Source of the DNA: Thermoplasmata archaeon
GTDB taxonomy: Archaea; Thermoplasmatota; Thermoplasmata; Lutacidiplasmatales; UBA184
Length of the DNA: 5,382 bases
NCBI GenBank assembly: GCA_030039825.1
Contig: JASHUV010000132.1
Span: forward strand, 1-5,382
Direction: 5' to 3'
The translations under genes were made by a program, and so were the position numbers. Shown here piece after piece: positions 1 through 5,382 of this stretch. Every line of letters starts with the position of its first letter. Position 1 is the stretch's first letter. The notes below the pieces were generated by a model that was given only the letters and a program-made list of their open reading frames with translations, was not told where the DNA came from and searched no databases.

Positions 1-43
1 TCGGCTTGGTACGAATCCCCGCGACGTCGCCGGGCCGGTCCCG

Positions 44-877
44 CTAGGCGTCCCGGGCGCTCTCGACCGGCTCGAACCGGCGCAGGAGCTGGGTCGTGAC
101 CTCGAGGAGCGGGTGGTGGGCCGCGTGATCGATCTCGATGTCGTCGAGCGTGCGAAGGCCGTGCTCCCGGGCGAGCCGCTCGAGGCCGAGCTCGATCCGC
201 CCGAACTCCTCGGGCCGCTCGCAGGTCAGGATGAACGCCTGGAGCTGGGCGAGGCCCATCTCGCGGGCGGCGAGCGCGCGGTGGTGGCCGTCGACGAGGA
301 TCCACTGCTCGCCCTTCTGGACGACGAGGACCGGCTCGGCGAACCCACGCTCGAGCTCGTAGCGCCGGCCCTCGAGCTCGTCCTCGAAGACCTTCCACTG
401 CGTCGGGCTGAGCCGGGAGATCGGCACGAGGCCCCGCCGGTAGACGAACGGCAGGCCGTAGCGTTCGGAGAGGAGGCTCTTCAGGGCGTCGGCCTTCGCC
501 GGGGAGGCCCGCTCGAAGTGGGAGCGGACGATGTCGAGGTTGGAGACGATCCCGCAGAGGCGGCCGTCCTCGTCGGTGATCGGGAGGTCGCGGAGCCCGA
601 AGCGGAACATGACGCGCGCGACGTCGTCGATCGCCATCTCGGGCGTGGCGGTGTACGTCCCCGGTCGGATGATCTCGGCGAGCGGTTTCGAGCGCTCCTT
701 GATGTTGCGGAGGAGCTCCTTTGCGCTCACGAAGCCGACGAGCCGCCCGTCGGAGTCGGTGACCGGGAAGCCGTGGTGCCGGCTCCGCATGAGGCGCTCG
801 ATCGCCTCCCCGACCGTCGTCCGGCTCGACAGGTGCTCGACCTCGAGCACCATGTAGTCCCGGACGCGGGCCGTCAT
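44..877 (-). CDS. Two CBS domains fused to a ParB/SerK-like domain
   Basis: The 277-aa product has two N-terminal CBS domains, about residues 6-60 and 65-121, each ending in the usual hydrophobic 'GxxVxG(F/I)VS' pattern. CBS pairs usually bind adenine nucleotides or S-adenosylmethionine and act as sensors. A ParB/SerK-like domain follows at about 148-220 with VDGHHRALAAREMG at 195-208. A DGHHR motif also occurs in the archaeal free-serine kinase SerK, which was long annotated as ParB-like, so automatic 'chromosome partitioning' labels should be doubted. By recalled alignment, the catalytic Glu of SerK is replaced by Gln160 in SPTQ, so serine kinase activity is not established. No membrane segment or HTH is visible. 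The ATG at 875-877 overlaps the stop of the upstream isomerase gene (ATGA), and no strong Shine-Dalgarno is seen, which suggests re-initiation after that gene. The domain architecture is clear; the activity is unknown. A nucleotide-regulated small-molecule kinase is one possibility. Confidence 0.9.
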   Translation of the reverse strand: MTARVRDYMVLEVEHLSSRTTVGEAIERLMRSRHHGFPVTDSDGRLVGFVSAKELLRNIKERSKPLAEIIRPGTYTATPEMAIDDVARVMFRFGLRDLPITDEDGRLCGIVSNLDIVRSHFERASPAKADALKSLLSERYGLPFVYRRGLVPISRLSPTQWKVFEDELEGRRYELERGFAEPVLVVQKGEQWILVDGHHRALAAREMGLAQLQAFILTCERPEEFGRIELGLERLAREHGLRTLDDIEIDHAAHHPLLEVTTQLLRRFEPVESARDA

Positions 878-1458
878 CGCGGCGGCGCCGGGGCCTCGTC
901 GCGGAGATAGGCCGTGAGGAGGTGGCCGAGGAGCAGGTGGACGTCCTCGATGTGCTGCATCGACCGGGACGCGACGACGATCGGGATCTCGACCATCTCC
1001 TTCAGCCGGCCCCCGCCCATCCCGGTGAGCCCGATCGTCCGGAGCCCGAGACGCTTCGCCACCTCCATCGCCTTGAGGACGTTGGGGGAGTTCCCCGACC
1101 CGCTGATCCCCCAGGCGACGTCGCCGGCGCGGGCGAGCGTCGCGAGCTGCTCGGAGAAGACGCTCGCGTACTCGGCGTCGTTCGCCCAGGCCGTGACGCT
1201 CTCGACGTTGTCGACGAGGGCGACGCAGCGGAAGCGGCGGCCGTCGCCGCGGATCGTCGCCTTGCCGATGTCGACGACGAAGTGGGAGGCCGTCGAGGCG
1301 CTCCCGCCGTTCCCGAAGAAGTAGATCGTCCGGTCGTGCGCGCGGGCCTCGAGGAGCACGGCGAGGACCTTCGCGATCCCCTCGCCGAGCGCCGGATCGG
1401 AGAGCGCCGCCTTCGTCTCCTCGACGTAGCGGTGGACGTACGGCCCGATCTCGACCAC
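874..1458 (-). CDS. gmhA: SIS-domain sedoheptulose 7-phosphate isomerase (GmhA-like)
   Basis: The 194-aa product is close to the usual 190-200 aa of GmhA, which converts sedoheptulose 7-phosphate to D-glycero-D-manno-heptose 7-phosphate in the cytoplasm. The single SIS domain shows the phosphosugar loop FFGNGGSASTASHF at 47-60, a second Ser-rich loop GISGSGNSPNVLKA at 117-130, and a C-terminal helix with IEDVHLLLGHLL at 170-181. The open frame extends further upstream but overlaps the kinase gene, so I chose the GTG at 1456-1458, 11 bp after the kinase stop; an AGGGG a few bases before it may be a weak ribosome site. By recalled alignment, the metal ligands His/Glu/Gln/His of bacterial GmhA correspond to His59/Asp63/Glu171/His179, so two of four differ. 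Its position directly after an HddA-type kinase supports heptose metabolism. The alternative is an SIS isomerase for another sugar phosphate. Confidence 0.88.
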   Translation of the reverse strand: MVEIGPYVHRYVEETKAALSDPALGEGIAKVLAVLLEARAHDRTIYFFGNGGSASTASHFVVDIGKATIRGDGRRFRCVALVDNVESVTAWANDAEYASVFSEQLATLARAGDVAWGISGSGNSPNVLKAMEVAKRLGLRTIGLTGMGGGRLKEMVEIPIVVASRSMQHIEDVHLLLGHLLTAYLRDEAPAPPR

Positions 1459-1469
1459 GCCGCTCGCCC

Positions 1470-2447
1470 CTACCGACCGACGAAGAGGATCCGCGAGCCC
1501 TCGGGGGGAAGGCGGATCGGCACCCGACGCATCGGCGACAAGGCGCTCTCTATTTGAGCGCTTCGCGACGGCGGGTGCACGACGAGGAAGAAGCCGCCGC
1601 CGCCGGCCCCGGTGACCTTCCCTCCCCAGGCGCCGGCGGCCTTCGCCTTCGCATAGGCGTCGTCGATCGCGCCCGTGCTGATCCCGGCGGTGAGGGTGCG
1701 CTTCAAGCGCCATCCCTCGTCGAGCGCCGCCCCGAGGCCCGCCCAGTCCCGCTTCAGGAGCGCGTCGCGTGCCGCGCGGGCGAGCTCGCGCATCCGATCG
1801 AGGGCCGGCTGGTTCTCGCCCGTCCTCTGGTCCTGGGCCACGAGGATCCCCTGCGCCTGCCGGTTCGTCCCGGTGTAGAACAGCGAGAGGTGGTCGGAGA
1901 GGGTCTGGCGGTCCGGGGCCGTCAGGGGGATCGGCGTCGCCCGGACGGTGTCGTCGGGATGGAACTCGAAGAAGTGGAGGCCGCCGAACGCCGCGATGTA
2001 CTGGTCCTGCTTCCCGAGCGTGCCGCCGAGCACCTCGATCTCGATCTTACACGCCTCCTCGGCGAGCTCGGCGGGGTCCTTGAGGACCCCCCGGTAGGCG
2101 TAGAGCGCGTTCAGGAGCCCCACGGTGAGCGAGGAGGAGGAGCCGAGCCCGGTCCCCTCGGCCGGGATGTCGGCGATCGTGTGGATCTCGAGCGCCTCGG
2201 TGACCTTGGTGGCCCGCATCGCCTCCCGCACGAGGCCGTGCTGCAGGTCGGCGAAGTGGTCGACGTTCTCGGTCCGGGTGTACGCCACCCGGACGGCCCG
2301 GTCGAACTTCTCGTTGACGAGGACGTGGACGTAGCGGTCGATCGCCGCGCTCGTCACCGCCCCGCCGCCGTGGGCGCGGTAGTACGACGGCAGGTCCGTC
2401 CCGCCGCCGGCGAAGGAGATGCGCAGCGGCGTCCGCGAGATGATCAT
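1470..2447 (-). CDS. hddA: GHMP-family D-glycero-D-manno-heptose 7-phosphate kinase (HddA-like)
   Basis: The 325-aa product is a complete GHMP kinase. Motif 1 is RTPLRISFAGGGTDLPSYY at 5-23, the 'FxGGGTDxP' signature typical of HddA-type heptose kinases and related fucose kinases. Motif 2, the phosphate-binding loop, is PAEGTGLGSSSSLTVGLLNA at 95-114. Motif 3 is GGKVTGAGGGGFFL at 275-288. Also typical are GKQDQYIAAFGGLHFFEF at 145-162 and the LFYTG segment near 189. HddA phosphorylates the anomeric carbon of D-glycero-D-manno-heptose 7-phosphate to give the alpha-1,7-bisphosphate, on the route to GDP-heptose. The ATG at 2445-2447 overlaps the helicase stop (ATGA) and has a good Shine-Dalgarno upstream. 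The isomerase that would make its substrate starts 11 bp downstream. Substrate assignment rests on family motifs plus that neighbour; a kinase for another sugar phosphate is the main alternative. Confidence 0.9.
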   Translation of the reverse strand: MIISRTPLRISFAGGGTDLPSYYRAHGGGAVTSAAIDRYVHVLVNEKFDRAVRVAYTRTENVDHFADLQHGLVREAMRATKVTEALEIHTIADIPAEGTGLGSSSSLTVGLLNALYAYRGVLKDPAELAEEACKIEIEVLGGTLGKQDQYIAAFGGLHFFEFHPDDTVRATPIPLTAPDRQTLSDHLSLFYTGTNRQAQGILVAQDQRTGENQPALDRMRELARAARDALLKRDWAGLGAALDEGWRLKRTLTAGISTGAIDDAYAKAKAAGAWGGKVTGAGGGGFFLVVHPPSRSAQIESALSPMRRVPIRLPPEGSRILFVGR

Positions 2448-4498
2448 CGCGGCGGACCCTCCCGGGGCGACGCGGGGCCGCCCGTCCGAGGTTCGTCGAC
2501 GGCGCTCGTCCCCGGCGCGGGCCGGGCGGCCCGCGAGCGACCGCGGGGCCCGTAGAACGCGCGGGCGTCGGCCTCGAGGTCGCCGATCGGGGCGAGCCCG
2601 GGGAGCACGCCGGCGAAGAGCGGGGCGCGGTGATCGAGGAGGATCCCGATGCCGCGGTCGTTCTCGGAGCGGATCATCCGGCCGAGGGCCTGGAGGACGG
2701 CGCGCTGCGCGGGTGCCTCGACGGCGTACTCCCACCCGTGCCCGGTCGTGGCGTCGAGGAACGTCCGGAGCGCCTCGCGCTTCGCCGTCGGCCGGGGGAA
2801 CGGGAGTCCGACGACCACCACGGCCTCGAGCTCCTCGTCCGGGAAGTCGACCCCCTCGGCGATCCGTCCCCCGCTGACGCCGAGGAGGACCCCCTCCGGC
2901 GCCCCGCGCTTGAACCCCTCGATGGAGCGCCAGAGGTCCCCCATCGTCGCCCGCCGGGTCTCGATGACCGCGCTCGGGGGGAGGGCGGACTGGAGGCCGG
3001 CCGAGAGGATCCGGTCCATGAGGTCGAAGCTCGGGAAGAAGACGGCGGTGCGGACCGGGAGGGCCTGGAGGACCTCGGCGAGCCGATCGGCGAGGCGCGG
3101 GATCGCGGACGGATCGGATCGGAGCTCCTCGTACCGGGTGGAGACCGTCGTGTCGTACATCAGCCGGCGGTTCGCGGGGGGGAAGTGCGAGGGGACGGCG
3201 AGCAGGGTCGCCCGCTCGCCGAGCCCGAGCGCGTCCCGGTACTCCTCGAGCGGCGCGAGGGTCCCGGACATGTGGACGGAGACGTGGCAGCCCCGGATCG
3301 GGCTCGCCGACGCCGCCGCGTCGAGCGCGAACGCCTCCAGGGCCCGGCGCGGGCCGCGGGTCGCGACCTTGACGTACCCCGGGCCGGCGAGCTGGGGCCA
3401 GGCGAGGAGCGCCGAGGCGACCGCGTGGACCCAGGAGCGCGGCAGCCGCCGGTGGCGCCGGCGCTCCTCCCGGAGGTTGTCGCCCCAGCTGACGAGGGCG
3501 CCGAACCACGTGTCGAGACGGTGGGAGGTGCCGCCGACGGCGGTGAGCAGGCGGTCCTCGAGCGCGCCCTCCGGCAGGACGGCGTCGTCGGCGCCGTCGA
3601 GGGCGTCGATGAGCTCCGCCACGGCCGACTGGGCGATCTCGAGCAACCGGCTCGCGCTCGGCCCGTCCGGGACGGCGAAGTCCCCGCGCTCCGCGAGCTC
3701 GGCCCGGGCGCGGCGGATCGACTCCTCGGGGAGCGCGACCGTGGCGAGGTCGCGCAGGTGGTCGGGGAGGTTGTGGGCCTCGTCGACGACGAGGTCCACG
3801 CTCTCGAGGCCCACGCCGAGCCAGGCGAGGAGCGACGCGCGGATGTGCGGGTGGAAGAAGAAGACGTACGGGGCGGTGATGAGCCGGGCCTTCGGCGCGA
3901 GCTTCTTCGAGAGCTCGTACGCGCAGAGGCTCTCCGACTGGCAGTACGCCTCGAACTCCGCCGGGCTCGCGAACTTCTGGCTGAACCGGTCGACGAGTCC
4001 GTCGAGGTCGGACTGCAGGACCCGGGCGTAGTACGGGCACCCGTCGAGGTCGGTCAGGTCGACCGGCCCGCCCTCGGGGAGCTCCCCGGGCGGCTCGAGC
4101 AGGGTTCCCTCGTCGAACATGCGTTGGGTCGCCCGCTTCCGGTCGGCGCAGAGCTTTCCGTGCTCCTCGGCCGTGGCGCCCTTCATCTCCGCGATGCCGC
4201 TCAACAGGAGGCAGCGCTTCTGCCGCCCCTCGAGGCCGAGGGCGAGGAACGGCCGGTCGAGCCGGTGGGAGATCGCCTTCGCCTCCTGGAGGACCTGGAT
4301 CTCCTGGGCGTGCGTCCGGACGAGGTAGAGGAGCCGGTGGTCGGCCCGCTCGGCGTGCTCGAGGAGCGGCGCGAGCGCCGCGACGGTCTTCCCGGAGCCG
4401 GTCGGCGCGTCGATGAGGAGCGGCCCGCCCCGGGCGGCGGCCTCGGCGACCGCGCCGAGGATCCGATCCTGCCCGGGGCGAGGCCGATACGGGAACAG
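2444..4498 (-). CDS. XPD/Rad3 (DinG-like) superfamily 2 Fe-S DNA helicase, start codon uncertain
   Basis: This is an ATP-dependent helicase of the XPD/Rad3/DinG family, whose members unwind DNA 5' to 3' in repair or recombination. Counting from the CTG at 4496-4498 (684 aa), I see FPYRPRPGQ at 2-10, Walker A DAPTGSGKT at 30-38, motif Ia LYLVRTHAQE at 57-66, and four cysteines at 96, 117, 154 and 192 (GRQKRC, KLC, DGCPYY, SLCAYEL). These match the spacing of the XPD 4Fe-4S ligands. They are followed by VVDEAHNL around 237-244, SGTLAP around 411-416, GGRIAEGVDFP around 543-553 and motif VI QALGRMIRS...LLDHR around 603-624. A Pro/Arg/Gly-rich tail of about 60 residues ends the protein. The frame is open up to 4585 but holds no ATG, GTG or TTG before Walker A. 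Starting at the TTG at 4204 would delete Walker A and the first cluster cysteine, so I reject it. CTG 4498 is a working choice: it falls at the expected family N-terminus and has GGAGG 11 nt upstream. Family confidence is very high, start confidence low. Orthology to true XPD rather than a paralogue is not settled. Confidence 0.93.
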   Translation of the reverse strand: MFPYRPRPGQDRILGAVAEAAARGGPLLIDAPTGSGKTVAALAPLLEHAERADHRLLYLVRTHAQEIQVLQEAKAISHRLDRPFLALGLEGRQKRCLLLSGIAEMKGATAEEHGKLCADRKRATQRMFDEGTLLEPPGELPEGGPVDLTDLDGCPYYARVLQSDLDGLVDRFSQKFASPAEFEAYCQSESLCAYELSKKLAPKARLITAPYVFFFHPHIRASLLAWLGVGLESVDLVVDEAHNLPDHLRDLATVALPEESIRRARAELAERGDFAVPDGPSASRLLEIAQSAVAELIDALDGADDAVLPEGALEDRLLTAVGGTSHRLDTWFGALVSWGDNLREERRRHRRLPRSWVHAVASALLAWPQLAGPGYVKVATRGPRRALEAFALDAAASASPIRGCHVSVHMSGTLAPLEEYRDALGLGERATLLAVPSHFPPANRRLMYDTTVSTRYEELRSDPSAIPRLADRLAEVLQALPVRTAVFFPSFDLMDRILSAGLQSALPPSAVIETRRATMGDLWRSIEGFKRGAPEGVLLGVSGGRIAEGVDFPDEELEAVVVVGLPFPRPTAKREALRTFLDATTGHGWEYAVEAPAQRAVLQALGRMIRSENDRGIGILLDHRAPLFAGVLPGLAPIGDLEADARAFYGPRGRSRAARPAPGTSAVDEPRTGGPASPREGPPR
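2456..2463 (-). promoter_or_regulatory. Shine-Dalgarno site of the heptose kinase gene
   Basis: GGGAGGGT on the minus strand lies 8 nt before the kinase ATG and inside the last codons of the helicase gene. It is the clearest ribosome binding site in the window. It supports the ATG at 2447 as the start and suggests the kinase can recruit its own ribosomes even though its start overlaps the helicase stop. Confidence 0.65.
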
Positions 4499-4509
4499 CG
4501 CCGAGGGCG

Positions 4510-4514
4510 CCTCC
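4510..4514 (-). promoter_or_regulatory. Possible ribosome binding site of the helicase gene
   Basis: GGAGG on the minus strand lies 11 nt before the in-frame CTG at 4496-4498. The spacing is slightly long. It is the only Shine-Dalgarno-like element just upstream of the conserved N-terminus, and it is used here only to support CTG as a possible non-canonical start. Confidence 0.3.
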
Positions 4515-4572
4515 GAGGTTCGCGCGGTGGACGCCGTAGGGCTCTCTCCGAGCGTCGAACGCGGGGGCTCGG

Positions 4573-4579
4573 CTTTAAG
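4573..4579 (-). promoter_or_regulatory. Weak TATA-like box before the helicase gene
   Basis: CTTAAAG is an AT-rich island in otherwise GC-rich DNA, between the ferredoxin stop (4609) and the helicase N-terminus. An archaeal TATA box here would place the transcription start near 4550, leaving a leader of about 50 nt to the CTG at 4498. The match to TTTAWA is partial and no BRE is obvious. The helicase could equally be read from the ferredoxin transcript. Confidence 0.25.
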
Positions 4580-4608
4580 GCTCCGTCAGACGCGCACGCG
4601 GCACGGGA

Positions 4609-4929
4609 TCACCCGTAGGCGTACCTCACCCCGTACGGCCCCCTCGGCAGCGTCCAGGTCACGGAGCCCTGGTCGCAGGCGATGTCGCAGGCGCCGCACT
4701 CCACGCAATCTTCGTAGCGGAAGACGAGCTTGCCGTCGATCCGCTCGTAGCATTGCGCCGGGCAGACGAACGTGCAGAAGGAGTGGGGGCAGCGGGCGCA
4801 GATCTCCGGCGTCGTGGTGATGTGCGCGAAGCTCTTCGCGTCGGTCGAGAATCTCAGCGTCCCGAGACGTCGCTTGACGTCGACTGGACCGGGGGAGGGC
4901 GGCGGAGGGACCGGCGGGGCGCTCGCCAT
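4609..4929 (-). CDS. fixX: FixX-type ferredoxin-like protein, ETF:quinone oxidoreductase partner
   Basis: The 106-aa product matches the FixX family (E. coli FixX is about 95 aa): VDVKRRLGTLRF at 16-27, a VCPAQCYERIDGK segment at 55-67, YEDCVECGACDIAC at 72-85 and the characteristic C-terminus WTLPRGPYGVRYAYG at 92-106. FixX carries electrons with the flavoprotein FixC between electron transfer flavoprotein FixAB and quinone. Cysteines are at 44, 47, 52, 56, 60, 75, 78, 81 and 85. The C75-C85 group looks like one 4Fe-4S site, and 44/47/52/56 could bind a second cluster; E. coli FixX lacks most of that first group. The N-terminus is Ala/Pro-rich. The ATG at 4927-4929 is the only canonical start before the conserved region; it has no Shine-Dalgarno but a TATA-like box about 25 nt upstream. 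fixA, fixB and fixC are not in the window. Confidence 0.93.
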   Translation of the reverse strand: MASAPPVPPPPSPGPVDVKRRLGTLRFSTDAKSFAHITTTPEICARCPHSFCTFVCPAQCYERIDGKLVFRYEDCVECGACDIACDQGSVTWTLPRGPYGVRYAYG

Positions 4930-4949
4930 CCCCCGAGGAAAGCGACAGG

Positions 4950-4957
4950 CCTATTTG
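4950..4957 (-). promoter_or_regulatory. TATA-like box for fixX, predicted leaderless
   Basis: CAAATAGG on the minus strand is the only AT-rich island in the 46-bp gap before fixX. Its centre is about 25 nt from the A of the fixX ATG, which is the usual archaeal TATA-to-start-site distance, so transcription would begin at or next to the start codon. The lack of a Shine-Dalgarno before fixX agrees with a leaderless mRNA. A run of eight C (minus strand, 4957-4964) lies just upstream, where a purine-rich BRE would be expected, so the match is not perfect. Confidence 0.5.
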
Positions 4958-4975
4958 GGGGGGGCGGGCGCGGGG

Positions 4976-5242
4976 CTAAAGGCGCCGGATCGCCTCGACG
5001 AGGAACCGGTACGCTTCGTACCCCTTCGGGGTGAGCCGGATTGAGACCGCGCCGTCGGGGTTCGTCTCCGTCGCGAGGAGGCCCCGCTGGACGAGGAGGT
5101 CGAGGTACCGGGAGAACTGGGTGTAGTTGGTCCCGGACGCTTGCTGGAGGGGGGTCCGGCGCATCGGGCCCCCCTCCCGGAGGAGCGCCTCGAGGATCCG
5201 GGCGACGACGCGAAGGTTCGGCCGGAGGAACGGATCCGCCAT
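4976..5242 (-). CDS. Small winged helix-turn-helix DNA-binding protein
   Basis: The 88-aa product is a single winged-helix domain of the small archaeal regulator type (similar to COG3432-like proteins). Residues 9-23 form the first helix (NLRVVARILEALLRE), 30-36 the second, 39-53 the recognition helix (NYTQFSRYLDLLVQR), and 54-71 the beta wing ending in SIRLTPKG. A last helix, YEAYRFLVEAIRRL, may mediate dimerisation. There is no sensor domain, metal site or membrane segment. The ATG at 5240-5242 starts 12 bp after the stop of the upstream partial gene with no TATA-like box between them, so the two are probably co-transcribed. The stop lies just before the fixX promoter region; whether it regulates fixX or the downstream operon is unknown. 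The target is not identifiable from sequence. Confidence 0.85.
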   Translation of the reverse strand: MADPFLRPNLRVVARILEALLREGGPMRRTPLQQASGTNYTQFSRYLDLLVQRGLLATETNPDGAVSIRLTPKGYEAYRFLVEAIRRL

Positions 5243-5254
5243 CGCCCCCGCGCG

Positions 5255-5382
5255 CTAGAAGCGCCCCCAGAACGCCCGTTCGAGCTCGACGACAGCGGAC
5301 TGGAGCGCCGCGAGGCGCCGCTCGAGACGGTCCACCTCGCCGTACCACCGATGCAGCGCGGCGAACGTGCCCGCCACCACCC
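5255..5382 (-). CDS. C-terminal fragment of a coiled-coil-like protein, cut by window edge
   Basis: The frame ending in the TAG at 5255-5257 is open to the right edge of the window and gives about 41 residues. They include an aromatic stretch (ALHRWYGEVD) and a helical heptad-like stretch (RLERRLAALQSAVVELERAF), ending in WGRF. The spacing of Leu/Val residues suggests a C-terminal coiled coil. No start is visible, so the gene begins outside the window. It sits 12 bp upstream of the winged-helix gene on the same strand, which suggests an operon and possibly a functional pair. I do not recognise the family. The main doubt is that 41 open codons in GC-rich DNA can occur by chance. Confidence 0.5.
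   Translation of the reverse strand, partial: VVAGTFAALHRWYGEVDRLERRLAALQSAVVELERAFWGRF

Noticed and set aside
1..43. tRNA-like T-arm (GGTACGAATCC) and a 10-bp palindrome GCGACGTCGC at 21-30
   Set aside because: The loop lacks the TTC of a T-loop and the stem has mismatches, so a tRNA end is not supported. The palindrome is short, has no T-rich tail for an archaeal terminator, and is easily found by chance at this GC content.
1459..1713. Upstream extension of the isomerase to the ATG at 1713 (279 aa)
   Set aside because: It would overlap about 240 bp of the kinase gene, encodes Arg/Gly-rich sequence, and exceeds the family length. GTG 1458 gives 194 aa, as expected.
1470..4040. An 856-codon minus-strand frame that would fuse an upstream stretch to the heptose kinase
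   Set aside because: The part before the kinase ATG reads as Pro/Arg-rich nonsense in a different frame from the helicase motifs. The real kinase starts at 2447 with its own Shine-Dalgarno.
2630..4618. Very long plus-strand open frame opposite the helicase, and similar plus-strand frames over the other genes
   Set aside because: The translations are low-complexity Arg/Gly/Glu/Asp/Leu strings with no recognisable domains, as expected opposite GC-rich coding DNA. The minus strand carries clear catalytic motifs over the same span.
4957..4964. Run of eight G on the plus strand before fixX
   Set aside because: It is a single homopolymer in GC-rich intergenic DNA with no repeat partner. It is more likely compositional or a sequencing-difficult spot than a functional element.
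4854..5348. A 164-codon minus-strand frame overlapping the winged-helix gene and the fixX start
   Set aside because: It is Pro/Arg/Gly-rich without motifs and conflicts with two well-supported genes in other frames.

Overview
The window is 5.4 kb of very GC-rich DNA in which every gene I can support reads on the minus strand. The content points to an archaeon: an XPD/Rad3-type iron-sulfur helicase, a CBS-plus-ParB-like protein of a type I associate mainly with methanogens and related Euryarchaeota, a small archaeal-style winged-helix regulator, and a TATA-like box placed so that the fixX transcript would be leaderless. A high-GC Thermoplasmatota lineage would fit, but that is inference and no phylogenetic marker is present.

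In the direction of transcription (right to left): (1) the 3' end of a gene cut by the window edge, with a coiled-coil-like C-terminus; (2) an 88-aa winged-helix protein 12 bp after it; (3) a 46-bp gap with a TATA-like box; (4) a FixX-type ferredoxin, expected to work with an ETF:quinone oxidoreductase (FixC) that is not in the window; (5) an XPD/DinG-like helicase with a complete Walker A, four-cysteine cluster, DEAH box and motifs V/VI, but with no ATG, GTG or TTG start anywhere in frame before Walker A; (6) a GHMP kinase of the HddA type (D-glycero-D-manno-heptose 7-phosphate kinase); (7) a GmhA-type SIS-domain sedoheptulose 7-phosphate isomerase; (8) a protein with two CBS domains and a ParB/SerK-like domain carrying a DGHHR motif.

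Genes 5 to 8 are packed like a translationally coupled operon: helicase/kinase and isomerase/CBS overlap by 4 bp (ATGA), and kinase/isomerase are 11 bp apart. Isomerase and kinase are consecutive enzymes from sedoheptulose 7-phosphate to D-glycero-D-manno-heptose 1,7-bisphosphate, the entry to a nucleotide-activated heptose. This suggests heptose-containing surface glycans or lipids. The phosphatase and nucleotidyltransferase that would finish the pathway are not here. There is no gene-free stretch longer than about 50 bp, and I find no tRNA, rRNA, CRISPR or mobile element. The long plus-strand reading frames are GC-bias shadows.
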